A DNA stretch of 13,263 bases from BOG-908 sp964247675 (GCA_964247675.1 CAXTVW010000098.1:1-13263), one strand, 5' to 3'. Shown: positions 6,661 through 13,225, counted from the stretch's first letter. The notes: generated by a model from the letters alone, not told the origin. Numbers and translations: made by a program.

Positions 6661-7296
6661 TCATAGCGGAACCAGAAGCGACGCATCGTAATGCAGTCGC
6701 GGCAACCGCAGCAGCAGCCCGGCCATCGCCGGTGCAGCCTCACCCGAGCCTGACACCATCATTTCGATCGCCACAAACAGCACGACCGCGAGCCCCAGCC
6801 AGGCAATCCAGCGATGCCTGGCCAGCAGCCGCGAGAGCAGCCCTGCGGCTACGCCCGTCAATATCACAGACAGGGTAAGGCCAGCCGCCATGATCCAGAC
6901 GTTCTGACGCGCGGCACCGGCCACCGCCAACACGTTGTCCAGGCTCATCGAGAGGTCGGCGATTATGATCTGCCGTATCGCCTGCCACCCGGTCTTGCCG
7001 GTCACGCTCTGCCCCGCCTCGGTGCGGTGGTCGTATAGCTCCCGGAACATTTTCCAGCAAACCCAGAGCAGCAGCAGGCCGCCGGCCAGCGTGAGGCCGA
7101 CGATAGCGAGCAGTTGGATCGCGATCGCGGAAAGCGCCACGCGTATCAGCGTGGCGGCACCGATGCCGGAGACGAGCGCCCGCTTCCGCTGTGTTTCGGG
7201 AAGGCCGGCGACAGCCAGGCCGATGACGACGGCGTTGTCGCCGGCCAGGGTTACGTCGATGAGGAGGATCTGAAGAAGCGCGAGTAAGGAAGACAA
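6661..7296 (-). CDS. TerC family integral membrane protein (YjbE-like)
   Basis: A 211-residue inner-membrane protein with roughly six hydrophobic segments (about 5-30, 43-63, 65-82, 108-128, 132-155, 163-183). The two family motifs, each with paired acidic residues, are DVTLAGDN (D14, D20, N21) and ADLSMSLDN (D114, D120, N121), and E179 lies in the last segment. TerC proteins are linked to metal export, with related members acting on Mn(II) or loading metal into exported enzymes; the substrate here cannot be read. The start codon is TTG: the frame has TGA four codons upstream of it (TGA-AAA-AGG-GCT-TCC-TTG), and later candidates would remove the first motif. That TTG and its AAAAGGG ribosome-binding site lie in repeat copy e. 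It is divergent from purB. Confidence 0.9.
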   Translation of the reverse strand: MSSLLALLQILLIDVTLAGDNAVVIGLAVAGLPETQRKRALVSGIGAATLIRVALSAIAIQLLAIVGLTLAGGLLLLWVCWKMFRELYDHRTEAGQSVTGKTGWQAIRQIIIADLSMSLDNVLAVAGAARQNVWIMAAGLTLSVILTGVAAGLLSRLLARHRWIAWLGLAVVLFVAIEMMVSGSGEAAPAMAGLLLRLPRLHYDASLLVPL

Positions 7297-7308
7297 GGAA
7301 GCCCTTTT
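7294..7308 (-). promoter_or_regulatory. Repeat-derived ribosome-binding site and TTG start of terC
   Basis: AAAAGG, six bases, TTG, read on the minus strand. With an in-frame TGA just upstream, this is the only start codon that keeps the whole TerC domain. Confidence 0.65.
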
Positions 7309-7331
7309 TCAAAAAGGAAGCGAAAACCCTT
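7294..7331 (-). repeat. Dispersed hairpin repeat, copy e (pointing to terC, contains its start)
   Basis: On the minus strand: CAAGGGTTTTCGC lead, short stem CCTTTTT/AAAAAGG (7303-7309 with 7311-7317), then GGGCTTCCTTG, whose last three bases are the terC start codon. With copy f it forms a back-to-back pair between terC and purB. Confidence 0.75.
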
Positions 7332-7388
7332 GCTTCTGCCAACGCGGATGCCGGCAGGACCAGACGAGGCCGCGATGCGAGCGGAGGA

Positions 7389-7430
7389 GCAAAAGTTTTT
7401 TGGTTCTTTTTTCCAAAAAAGAACTGCTTT
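7389..7430 (+). repeat. Dispersed hairpin repeat, copy f (pointing to purB)
   Basis: GCAAAAGTTTTTTG, a perfect 10-bp stem GTTCTTTTTT (7403-7412)/AAAAAAGAAC (7415-7424) with loop CC, then TGCTTT. It lies 34 bp before the purB ATG. Confidence 0.85.
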
Positions 7431-7463
7431 CTTTACTTCCTTTCATCGCCGATACCACCCCGC

Positions 7464-8804
7464 ATGATCCCCCGTTACGCCCGCCCCGCCATGGTCGCCA
7501 TCTGGGCGCCCGAGAACCGCTACCGCATTTGGTTCCGCATCGAGTCCCTGGCCGCGGACGCCATGGCCGAGCTTGGCGAAATCCCCGCCGAAGCGGCCCG
7601 TAACATACGTGAACGCGGTGAACCGGCGCTGGCCGCCATGGGCCCGGCAGACGTGGAACGCATCGACGAGATAGAGCGCGAGACGCGCCACGACGTGATC
7701 GCCTTCCTGACCTGGCTCGCAGAGAAGATCGGGCCGGACAGCCGCTTCGTCCATCTCGGCATGACGAGCAGCGACGTGCTCGACACCTGCCTCGCCGTCC
7801 AGCTCACCCAGGCCGCCGACATCCTGCTGGCCGACCTCGACGAACTGCTGGCCGCCTTGCGCCGCCGCGCCTTCGAGCACAAGCACACACTGACTATCGG
7901 CCGCAGCCACGGCATACACGCCGAACCCACCACCTTCGGCATCAAGCTCGCCGGCCACTACGCCGAGTTCGCCCGCAACCGCGAGCGCCTGGTAGCGGCC
8001 CGGAAGGAGATTGCCACGTGCGCGATCAGCGGCGCCGTCGGCACCTACGCGCACGCCGACCCGCGCATCGAAGCCCATGTGGCCCGTGCGCTGGGCCTGG
8101 CACCGGAGCCCGTCTCCACCCAGATCATCCCGCGCGACCGCCACGCGGCGTTCTTCTGCACGCTGGCGGTGATCGCCAGCGGCATCGAGCGGCTGGCCAC
8201 CGAGATACGCCACCTGCAGCGCTCCGAAGTGCGCGAGGCCGAGGAGTTCTTCCACCCCGGCCAGAAGGGCAGCAGCGCGATGCCCCACAAGCGCAACCCG
8301 GTGCTCAGCGAGAACCTCACCGGCCTCGCCCGCCTGGTCCGCGCGGCCGCCATCCCGGCGCTGGAAAACGTGACACTCTGGCACGAGCGCGACATCAGCC
8401 ACTCCAGCGTGGAGCGCGGCATCGGCCCGGACGCAACTGTAACGCTGGACTTCGCCCTGGCCCGGCTCACCGGCATGATCGACAAGCTGCTGATCTATCC
8501 CGACCGCATGCTTGCCAACCTGGAATCGTTGGGGGGCGTGGTGCATTCCGGCGAGGTGCTGCTGGCGCTGGCCCGCGCCGGCATCTCGCGTGAGGACGCC
8601 TACCGCATCGTCCAGCGTAACGCGATGGCCACCTGGACCACACTGGGCCAACCAGGCAACCGCAGTTTCGCCGACAATTTGGCCGCCGACCCGGACGTGG
8701 CCGGCCGTGTGCCCCCGGCGCTACTGGCCGCCTCGATGGACCCGGCACTGCACCTGCGGCACGTGGACCACATCTTCGCCAGCGTGTTCGGCACGGCGGG
8801 CTGA
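7464..8804 (+). CDS. purB: Adenylosuccinate lyase
   Basis: A 446-residue cytoplasmic enzyme of the fumarase/aspartase superfamily. It cleaves SAICAR to AICAR and fumarate, and adenylosuccinate to AMP and fumarate. Visible motifs are TRHDV (H76), MTSSDVLDT (100-108), GRSHGIHAEPTTFG with H149, and the signature KGSSAMPHKRNP (268-279) carrying the catalytic serine loop. Length matches the shorter bacterial PurB. The start MIPRYARPAM is the usual alphaproteobacterial PurB N-terminus, so 7464 is preferred over the ATG at 7491, although no good ribosome-binding site precedes it. Repeats f and g bracket purB together with the small gene that follows 73 bp downstream. PurC, the preceding step, is encoded about 1.4 kb further on. 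Confidence 0.97.
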   Translation: MIPRYARPAMVAIWAPENRYRIWFRIESLAADAMAELGEIPAEAARNIRERGEPALAAMGPADVERIDEIERETRHDVIAFLTWLAEKIGPDSRFVHLGMTSSDVLDTCLAVQLTQAADILLADLDELLAALRRRAFEHKHTLTIGRSHGIHAEPTTFGIKLAGHYAEFARNRERLVAARKEIATCAISGAVGTYAHADPRIEAHVARALGLAPEPVSTQIIPRDRHAAFFCTLAVIASGIERLATEIRHLQRSEVREAEEFFHPGQKGSSAMPHKRNPVLSENLTGLARLVRAAAIPALENVTLWHERDISHSSVERGIGPDATVTLDFALARLTGMIDKLLIYPDRMLANLESLGGVVHSGEVLLALARAGISREDAYRIVQRNAMATWTTLGQPGNRSFADNLAADPDVAGRVPPALLAASMDPALHLRHVDHIFASVFGTAG

Positions 8805-8877
8805 GCCGCGTCCCGCCCCTTGCCCCCGAGGCCATCCGGTGGTGAGAGAAGGTCAGAACCGAACCGGATTACCTGCA

Positions 8878-9189
8878 ATGAGCGACACTGCCGCCCCGAT
8901 GGGCCTCCCCGAAGCCGCGCGCCACCTCGGCGTCACCATACGCGTCCTCCGTCGCGCCATGCGCGCGGGCACTATTCCGAACGCCGGGAAGCTGACGGCC
9001 ACCACCGTGCTTTCGCCCGAGTGGCTTGCGAGTGCCAAGACGGCTTCCAAGGCTAGCCCGAAGAGCCTGATGCGCGGCAGCAAGCAGAAGGTGCCGGCGT
9101 TTGCGCGGTATGAGGGTACGTCCGCCTGGCGGAAGTACACCAATCGGGTGCGGGCTTTCAACGTGTTCCGGGCGGCGGAAGCTAAGTAA
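8878..9189 (+). CDS. Small basic helix-turn-helix protein of unknown function
   Basis: A 103-residue protein I do not recognise. Residues 10-35 (LPEAARHLGVTIRVLRRAMRAGTIP) read as a helix-turn-helix of the MerR/excisionase type, followed by a possible wing to about 50 (KLTATTVLSPEWL). The C-terminal half is strongly basic (KTASKASPKS, RGSKQKV, WRKYTNRVR) with aromatic residues and no acidic cluster, consistent with nucleic-acid binding. There is no signal peptide, membrane segment or cysteine. It starts 73 bp after purB and ends at repeat g, so it may be cotranscribed with purB. ATG 8878 is chosen; GTG at 8842 is an in-frame alternative. The Shine-Dalgarno is poor for both. No integrase or phage gene is nearby, which argues against a true excisionase. 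Confidence 0.65.
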   Translation: MSDTAAPMGLPEAARHLGVTIRVLRRAMRAGTIPNAGKLTATTVLSPEWLASAKTASKASPKSLMRGSKQKVPAFARYEGTSAWRKYTNRVRAFNVFRAAEAK

Positions 9190-9235
9190 GCAAGGCCTTC
9201 TTTTTTGAAAAAAAGAAGCAAAAAATTTTTGTCCC
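9190..9235 (-). repeat. Dispersed hairpin repeat, copy g (pointing back to the HTH gene)
   Basis: Starts on the base after the TAA stop: GCAAGGC, perfect 10-bp stem CTTCTTTTTT (9197-9206)/AAAAAAGAAG (9209-9218), then CAAAAAATTTTTGTCC. The T-run soon after the stem suits transcript termination in the + direction. Confidence 0.85.
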
Positions 9236-9246
9236 CTTAGGCCGGG

Positions 9247-9268
9247 CTGTCCCGACCGCGCGCGACAG
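9247..9268. repeat. Spacer inverted repeat between copies g and h
   Basis: CTGTC (9247-9251) and GACAG (9264-9268) flank a GC-rich loop, inside a wider GTCC...GGAC (9231-9234, 9270-9273). The whole g-spacer-h block is thus nested inverted symmetry. Confidence 0.4.
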
Positions 9269-9271
9269 CGG

Positions 9272-9316
9272 ACCAAAAGTTTTTTGGTTCTTTTTTTCAA
9301 AAAAGAACTGCTTGCT
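9272..9316 (+). repeat. Dispersed hairpin repeat, copy h (pointing to the NRDE gene)
   Basis: CCAAAAGTTTTTTG, a perfect 10-bp stem GTTCTTTTTT (9287-9296)/AAAAAAGAAC (9299-9308), then TGCTTGCTT running into the ATG at 9318. It forms a back-to-back pair with copy g. Confidence 0.85.
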
Positions 9317-9317
9317 T

Positions 9318-10040
9318 ATGTGCACCGTCATCATCGCGACGCAGCCATCCAGCGCCTGGCCCCTACTCCTGGCGGCCAACCGCGACGAGATGCTGGCGCG
9401 GCCGTGGCTCCCCCCTGCCAGGCACTGGCCGGAGCAGCCGGACGTGGTGGCCGGGCTGGACACGCTGAGCGGCGGCACCTGGCTTGGCTTGAACGATGCC
9501 GGCGTGGTGGCCACCGTGCTGAACCGCCCCGGCACGCTGGGGCCGACGCCGGGCAAGCGCAGCCGCGGCGAACTGCCGTTGCTGGCGCTCCAACATTCTG
9601 CGGCCGAGGCGGCGGTGCAGCGCCTGGTTGGGCTGGACGGCGGCGATTGGCGCAGCTTCAACCTTGTCGTGGCCGACCGGACCGGCGCGTTCTTCCTGCG
9701 CGGCACAGGCGAGGGCGCGGTGACGGCGGAGCACCTGGCGCCCGGCATACACATGGTGACGGCCCACGATCCGGATGATTTCGCCAGCCCGCGCGTGGCG
9801 CGCCACCTGCCGCGTTTCCGCGCAGCCCCCCTGCCGACGCCGCCGGACTGGTCTACCTGGCCGGTGATTCTGGCGGACTCCGAGGGGCCGCGGGACTCCG
9901 CTCTTTATGTGCCTGAAGCCGGAGGCTTCGGAACCGTGACAACCAGCCTTGTTGCACTAGGAGAGCGCGCCCTGTTCTCCGCGGCCAAAATCCCCGCCGC
10001 CTTCGCACCCGTAGATACGAGCGCTCCGCCGGCCGCCTGA
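9318..10040 (+). CDS. NRDE/TANGO2 family protein
   Basis: A 240-residue protein of the NRDE (TANGO2, formerly DUF833) family. The family marks are present: Met-Cys-Thr at the N-terminus, LLLAANRDEMLARP with NRDE at 21-24, and GGTWLGLNDAGVVATVLNRPG (52-72). The fold is related to N-terminal nucleophile hydrolases, and C2 would be exposed after methionine removal; eukaryotic members are linked to haem trafficking and metabolic crisis disease. What the bacterial protein does is not settled. There is no signal peptide, so it is probably cytoplasmic. ATG 9318 is chosen because it places Cys at position 2 as in the family; an in-frame TTG at 9312 lies in repeat copy h. It stands alone between repeats h and i. 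Confidence 0.9.
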   Translation: MCTVIIATQPSSAWPLLLAANRDEMLARPWLPPARHWPEQPDVVAGLDTLSGGTWLGLNDAGVVATVLNRPGTLGPTPGKRSRGELPLLALQHSAAEAAVQRLVGLDGGDWRSFNLVVADRTGAFFLRGTGEGAVTAEHLAPGIHMVTAHDPDDFASPRVARHLPRFRAAPLPTPPDWSTWPVILADSEGPRDSALYVPEAGGFGTVTTSLVALGERALFSAAKIPAAFAPVDTSAPPAA

Positions 10041-10053
10041 CCGCCGACAGGGA

Positions 10054-10100
10054 GCAAAAGTTTTTTGCTTCTTTTTTTCAAAAAAGAAGGCCTTTCTGCC
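10054..10100 (+). repeat. Dispersed hairpin repeat, copy i (upstream of purC)
   Basis: CAAAAGTTTTTTG, a perfect 10-bp stem CTTCTTTTTT (10068-10077)/AAAAAAGAAG (10080-10089), then GCCTTTCTGCC. It separates the NRDE gene from the purC promoter region. Confidence 0.85.
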
Positions 10101-10116
10101 TTTTCATTCCCCCGCC

Positions 10117-10145
10117 CTGGCAGGCGCACGCTTTGCTGCTATAGG
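10117..10145 (+). promoter_or_regulatory. Candidate purC promoter
   Basis: CTGGCA (10117-10122), a 17-bp spacer and TATAGG (10140-10145), 25 bp before the purC ATG. The TATAGG lies in a CTATAGGCCCAG motif shared with the map upstream region. Confidence 0.45.
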
Positions 10146-10169
10146 CCCAGCATACGGAGGACCCATCCC

Positions 10170-10934
10170 ATGGCCAGGCGTCGGCAGCTTTACGAGGGAA
10201 AGGCGAAGATCCTGTTCGAAGGACCCGAGCCAGGCACGCTCGTGCAGTATTTCAAGGACGACGCGACCGCCGGCAACGGCGCCAAGAAGGGCATCATCAC
10301 CGGCAAGGGCGTGCTGAACAACCGCATCAGCGAGTATCTGATGCTCCGCCTGGCCGAGGTCGGCATACCCAACCATTTCGTCCGCCGGCTGAACATGCGC
10401 GAGCAGCTGATACGCGAGGTGGAGATCATCCCGCTGGAGATCGTGGTGCGCAACGTGGCCGCCGGCAGCATCTGCACGCGCCTCGGTATCCCGGAAGGCA
10501 CGCGGCTGCCGCGCAGCATCATCGAGTACTACTACAAGAACGACGCGCTGGGCGACCCGATCGTGGCCGAGGAGCACATCACGGCGTTCGGCTGGGCCAA
10601 CACGATGGACATGGACGACATCGTGGCGATGACGCTGCGCACCAACGACTTCCTGACCGGGCTGTTCCTGGGCGTCGGCATCACGCTGGTGGACTTCAAG
10701 CTGGAGTTCGGCCGGCTATGGGAAGGCGAGGACATGCGCGTGGTGCTGGCCGACGAGATCAGCCCGGACAATTGCCGCCTGTGGGACGTCAAGACCAACG
10801 AGAAGATGGACAAGGACCGTTTCCGGCGCGACCTCGGGCGCGTGGAGGAGGCCTACCAGGAAGTGGCCAAGCGGCTGGGAATCTTGCCGGAGGCGGGGAT
10901 GCGGGACATGAAGGGCCCGGAGCTGATGCAGTGA
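10170..10934 (+). CDS. purC: Phosphoribosylaminoimidazole-succinocarboxamide synthase (SAICAR synthetase)
   Basis: A 254-residue cytoplasmic enzyme that joins CAIR and aspartate with ATP to give SAICAR, the substrate of PurB. Motifs are QLYEGKAKI (6-14, nucleotide-binding loop), PLEIVVRNVAAGS (88-100), TLVDFKLEFG (172-181) and LADEISPDNCRLWD (193-206). Length is exactly that of the short bacterial form. ATG 10170 is preceded by CGGAGG 9 nt upstream; the open frame further left runs into repeat copy i and is not protein. Its stop overlaps the purS start by 4 nt (GTGA), making it the first gene of a five-gene coupled chain. Confidence 0.98.
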   Translation: MARRRQLYEGKAKILFEGPEPGTLVQYFKDDATAGNGAKKGIITGKGVLNNRISEYLMLRLAEVGIPNHFVRRLNMREQLIREVEIIPLEIVVRNVAAGSICTRLGIPEGTRLPRSIIEYYYKNDALGDPIVAEEHITAFGWANTMDMDDIVAMTLRTNDFLTGLFLGVGITLVDFKLEFGRLWEGEDMRVVLADEISPDNCRLWDVKTNEKMDKDRFRRDLGRVEEAYQEVAKRLGILPEAGMRDMKGPELMQ

Positions 10935-11173
10935 AGGCGCGGGTGACGGTCATGCTGAAGGACGGCGTGCTCGATCCGCAAGGGCGCGCGATCGGCCATG
11001 CGCTGGGCAATCTAGGGTTTTCCGGGGTGGGCGAAGTGCGCGCCGGCAAGGTGATAGAGTTGGAACTGACGGCCGCCGACCCGGACGCTGCGCGCGTTCA
11101 GGCGGAGGAGATGGCACGCCGGCTGCTGGCCAACACGGTGATCGAACGGTTTTCGGTGGAGATAGCCCAGTGA
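10931..11173 (+). CDS. purS: Phosphoribosylformylglycinamidine synthase subunit PurS
   Basis: An 80-residue subunit of the three-part FGAM synthase (PurS-PurQ-PurL), which helps couple glutaminase PurQ to synthase PurL. The small alpha/beta pattern is complete: KARVTVMLKDGVLDPQGRAI, LGFSGVGEVRAGKVIEL, ARVQAEEMARRLLANTVIERFSVEI. GTG start overlaps the purC stop (GTGA at 10931-10934) and the stop overlaps the next start likewise. In many alphaproteobacteria purQ follows directly; here it does not, and purQ and purL are not in the window. Confidence 0.95.
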   Translation: MKARVTVMLKDGVLDPQGRAIGHALGNLGFSGVGEVRAGKVIELELTAADPDAARVQAEEMARRLLANTVIERFSVEIAQ

Positions 11174-11499
11174 AGAAGATTGCTCTTGTGCTCGCCTGCT
11201 TAGCGGTTGCTGGCACTGCCCACGCGCAGCGCGCGTCTAATGTCGGCGCGAAAACCCTCCTGACCGCATGCACCGGCAAGCAAACCGAAGTTTGCGATGC
11301 CTACCTGGACGGGTTCTCCGACTCGATACGTGCCAGCGGCAAGGATCACGCACTGGCGTGTATTCCGAACTCTGTAACGGGAACCGAGCTGCGCGATGTT
11401 GTCGTGCAATGGCTCAGGTCCAACCCTCAGGCGCAACATGACGTAGCCGAAAAGGCTACGCGGCTGGCGCTGCAGAAGGCGTATCCCTGCGGGAAGTGA
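11170..11499 (+). CDS. Secreted Rap1a/Tai-like protein
   Basis: A 109-residue protein with a signal peptide (MKKIALVLACLAVAGTAHA, cleavage near 19) and a mature part that resembles the Rap1a/Tai family: TLLTACTGK...VCDAYLDGFSDSIRASG, then CIPNSVTGTELRDVVVQWLRSNPQ and a final KAYPC. Four cysteines remain after cleavage (C34, C42, C64, C107), probably two disulfides, which fits the periplasm. The family was named for immunity proteins against type VI peptidoglycan amidase effectors, but many proteobacterial members are orphans with no known effector, and no effector or T6SS gene is here. GTG start overlaps the purS stop by 4 nt, and its own stop overlaps the Rid start by 4 nt. Family assignment is from remembered motifs. 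Confidence 0.75.
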   Translation: MKKIALVLACLAVAGTAHAQRASNVGAKTLLTACTGKQTEVCDAYLDGFSDSIRASGKDHALACIPNSVTGTELRDVVVQWLRSNPQAQHDVAEKATRLALQKAYPCGK

Positions 11500-11957
11500 C
11501 TCGCCGGGTAATCTCGTCCGGCTCCAGCTTCGAGCGTGACATCGGCTACGCCCGCGCGCTGGTGAGTGGCGCGTGGGTGTTCGTCAGTGGCACCACGGGT
11601 TTCGACTACGCCACCATGACCATCGTGGACGACCCGGCCGCCCAGGCCAGGCAGGCTCTGGGCAACATTGCGGCTGCCCTGGCCCAAGCCGGGGCCAGCC
11701 TGACAGACGTTGTGCGCGTCCGCTACATCCTGCCGGACCGGGCCGATTTCGAGCCATGCTGGCCGGTGCTGCGGGCGGCGTTCGGCGCGTCGCCACCCGC
11801 CGCGACAATGATCGTGGCCGACCTGTTCGACCCGAGAATGCGCATAGAGATCGAAGCAATCGCCCGCCGCCCTGCACGCGCACCTGCCGCCCCCGCGTCA
11901 GCACTGACAAAAGTTTTTTGCTTCTTTTTTCCAAAAAAGAAGGCCTTCCTGCCTTGA
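11496..11957 (+). CDS. Rid (YjgF/YER057c/UK114) family protein lacking the catalytic arginine
   Basis: A 153-residue protein with the Rid fold: VFVSGTTGFDYATM (28-41), QARQALGNIAAALAQAGASLTDVVRVRYIL (50-79) and IEIEAIARRP (117-126). Canonical RidA hydrolyses enamine/imine intermediates such as 2-aminoacrylate using an arginine in the PARS motif. Here the position reads PAAT (101-104), so that arginine is alanine and the usual deaminase activity is doubtful; several Rid subfamilies share this loss. GTG start overlaps the previous stop (GTGA). The last 16 residues (TKVFCFFFPKKKAFLP) are encoded by repeat copy j and are probably a non-functional tail. The TGA stop overlaps the DUF445 TTG start (TTGA). 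Confidence 0.85.
   Translation: MTRRVISSGSSFERDIGYARALVSGAWVFVSGTTGFDYATMTIVDDPAAQARQALGNIAAALAQAGASLTDVVRVRYILPDRADFEPCWPVLRAAFGASPPAATMIVADLFDPRMRIEIEAIARRPARAPAAPASALTKVFCFFFPKKKAFLP
11906..11953 (+). repeat. Dispersed hairpin repeat, copy j (inside the 3' end of the Rid gene)
   Basis: ACAAAAGTTTTTTG, a perfect 10-bp stem CTTCTTTTTT (11921-11930)/AAAAAAGAAG (11933-11942) with loop CC, then GCCTTCCTGCC. It is the only copy lying inside a coding region: it is translated as the Rid tail and ends at the DUF445 start. Confidence 0.85.
11938..11956 (+). promoter_or_regulatory. Repeat-derived ribosome-binding site and TTG start of the DUF445 gene
   Basis: AGAAGG (11938-11943), ten bases, TTG (11954-11956) followed by ACC: the same arrangement as at radC. 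Confidence 0.55.
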
Positions 11958-13225
11958 CCCCGTCCGATCCAGACGCATCAGCCCGCCACTCCCTGGCGCG
12001 CCACAAGGCCTTCGCCACCTTCCTGCTCCTGCTGATGGCCGCGCTGACCATCGGCAGCTTCTACCTTCCCGCCAACTACTGGACGCAGCTTCTGCAAGCC
12101 GCCGCGAAGGCCGGCTTCGTAGGCGGCATCGCCGACTGGTTCGCGGTGACGGCGCTGTTCCGCCACCCGCTCGGCCTGCCGATCCCGCACACCGCGATCA
12201 TCCCGCATGAAAAGGTGCGTCTGGGGCAGGCGCTGGGGCGGTTCTTCGCGCGGCATGTGGTGACGGAGGACGAAGTCGGCCGGCTGATGCGGCGTCTGGA
12301 TGTGGCCGACCTGTTGCGCACTTTGCTGACCAACGACGAGGTGGTGCAGCCGCTGGCGCGCACGCTGTCCCGCTATCTGCCCAGGATATTGGCAACGGTG
12401 GAGGACGGCCGCGCCAGGCGGGTGCTCGGCCGGCTGCTGCCCAGGATGATCGGCGGGCCGGCGGCGGGGCGTATCCTCGCGCGGGCGTTGCGCGGCCTGG
12501 TGGATGGCGGGCGCCATCAGGAGGTGTTCGGGTTCATCCTGGTGAGGCTCCGTGGCGGCATGCTGGAGAAGGAGGCGCAGCTCCGGACGATGATCGAGGA
12601 ACGGGTGCGCGACCAGGGTGGTAGGCTGATGGGCTGGGCGCTGGGCGCCAGTATCGCCACCCGCCTCCTGGCCACGGTGAATGCGGAGATGGACAAGATG
12701 GATCCGGACGGCTCGGAGATACGCGAGGCGTTCGACGTGTGGGTGCGGCGCGAGATCACGCTGATGGAGGAAGATCCGGAGCGTGCGGCAGAGCTGGGGC
12801 GGGCGATACGGCGTATCGTCGGCCACCAGACGGTGCAGACCTGGAGCCTGGATGTGTGGTCTCGCTTGCGTTCGGCGCTGGAGGCGGACGCGGCCAGGCC
12901 GAACGGCCATACGGCCCTGCTGCTGGAAGGCGCGGTGCGTAACCTGGGCGAGATGCTGGCCACCGATCCTGCGGCGGGTGCAAGGTTGCAGCGCGCGGCC
13001 GAGCGCCTGGTGGTGCGCCTGTTGCCTGCGGCGCAAACGCAGATTGCCTCTTTTGTAGGCGATGTGGTCGGCTCGTGGGACACCGCCACGCTGGTGGATC
13101 GCATCGAGCTGCGAGTGGGCAGAGACCTGCAATATGTCAGGATGAACGGCACCCTCGTAGGCTTCCTGGTCGGCGGAGCCGCCTACGCCATCCTCACCGC
13201 CATTTTCGGCCATGTGGCGTTTTGA
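11954..13225 (+). CDS. DUF445 family membrane protein (YjiN-like)
   Basis: A 423-residue protein from the chosen TTG, close to the usual length for this family. It has an N-terminal membrane segment (about 20-38, FATFLLLLMAALTIGSFYL), the conserved block GGIADWFAVTALFRHPLGLPIPH (57-79), a long mostly helical middle rich in Arg, Glu and Leu (100-390), and a C-terminal membrane segment (GTLVGFLVGGAAYAILTAI). The middle is therefore probably held by two anchors on one face of the membrane. The function of the family is unknown. The frame stays open upstream through the Rid gene, so the start is inferred: TTG overlaps the Rid stop (TTGA) and has AGAAGG 10 nt upstream, while the ATG at 12036 would cut the first membrane segment. 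Repeats j and k bracket it. Confidence 0.88.
   Translation: MTPSDPDASARHSLARHKAFATFLLLLMAALTIGSFYLPANYWTQLLQAAAKAGFVGGIADWFAVTALFRHPLGLPIPHTAIIPHEKVRLGQALGRFFARHVVTEDEVGRLMRRLDVADLLRTLLTNDEVVQPLARTLSRYLPRILATVEDGRARRVLGRLLPRMIGGPAAGRILARALRGLVDGGRHQEVFGFILVRLRGGMLEKEAQLRTMIEERVRDQGGRLMGWALGASIATRLLATVNAEMDKMDPDGSEIREAFDVWVRREITLMEEDPERAAELGRAIRRIVGHQTVQTWSLDVWSRLRSALEADAARPNGHTALLLEGAVRNLGEMLATDPAAGARLQRAAERLVVRLLPAAQTQIASFVGDVVGSWDTATLVDRIELRVGRDLQYVRMNGTLVGFLVGGAAYAILTAIFGHVAF

Noticed and set aside
7443..8651. 402-residue open frame on the minus strand
   Set aside because: Antisense to purB, whose signature motifs are all on the plus strand; no recognisable domain.
10065..10169. Longer purC start giving an N-terminal MLLFFKKEG extension
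   Set aside because: The extension is translated repeat copy i; the ATG at 10170 has a good CGGAGG and the normal PurC N-terminus.
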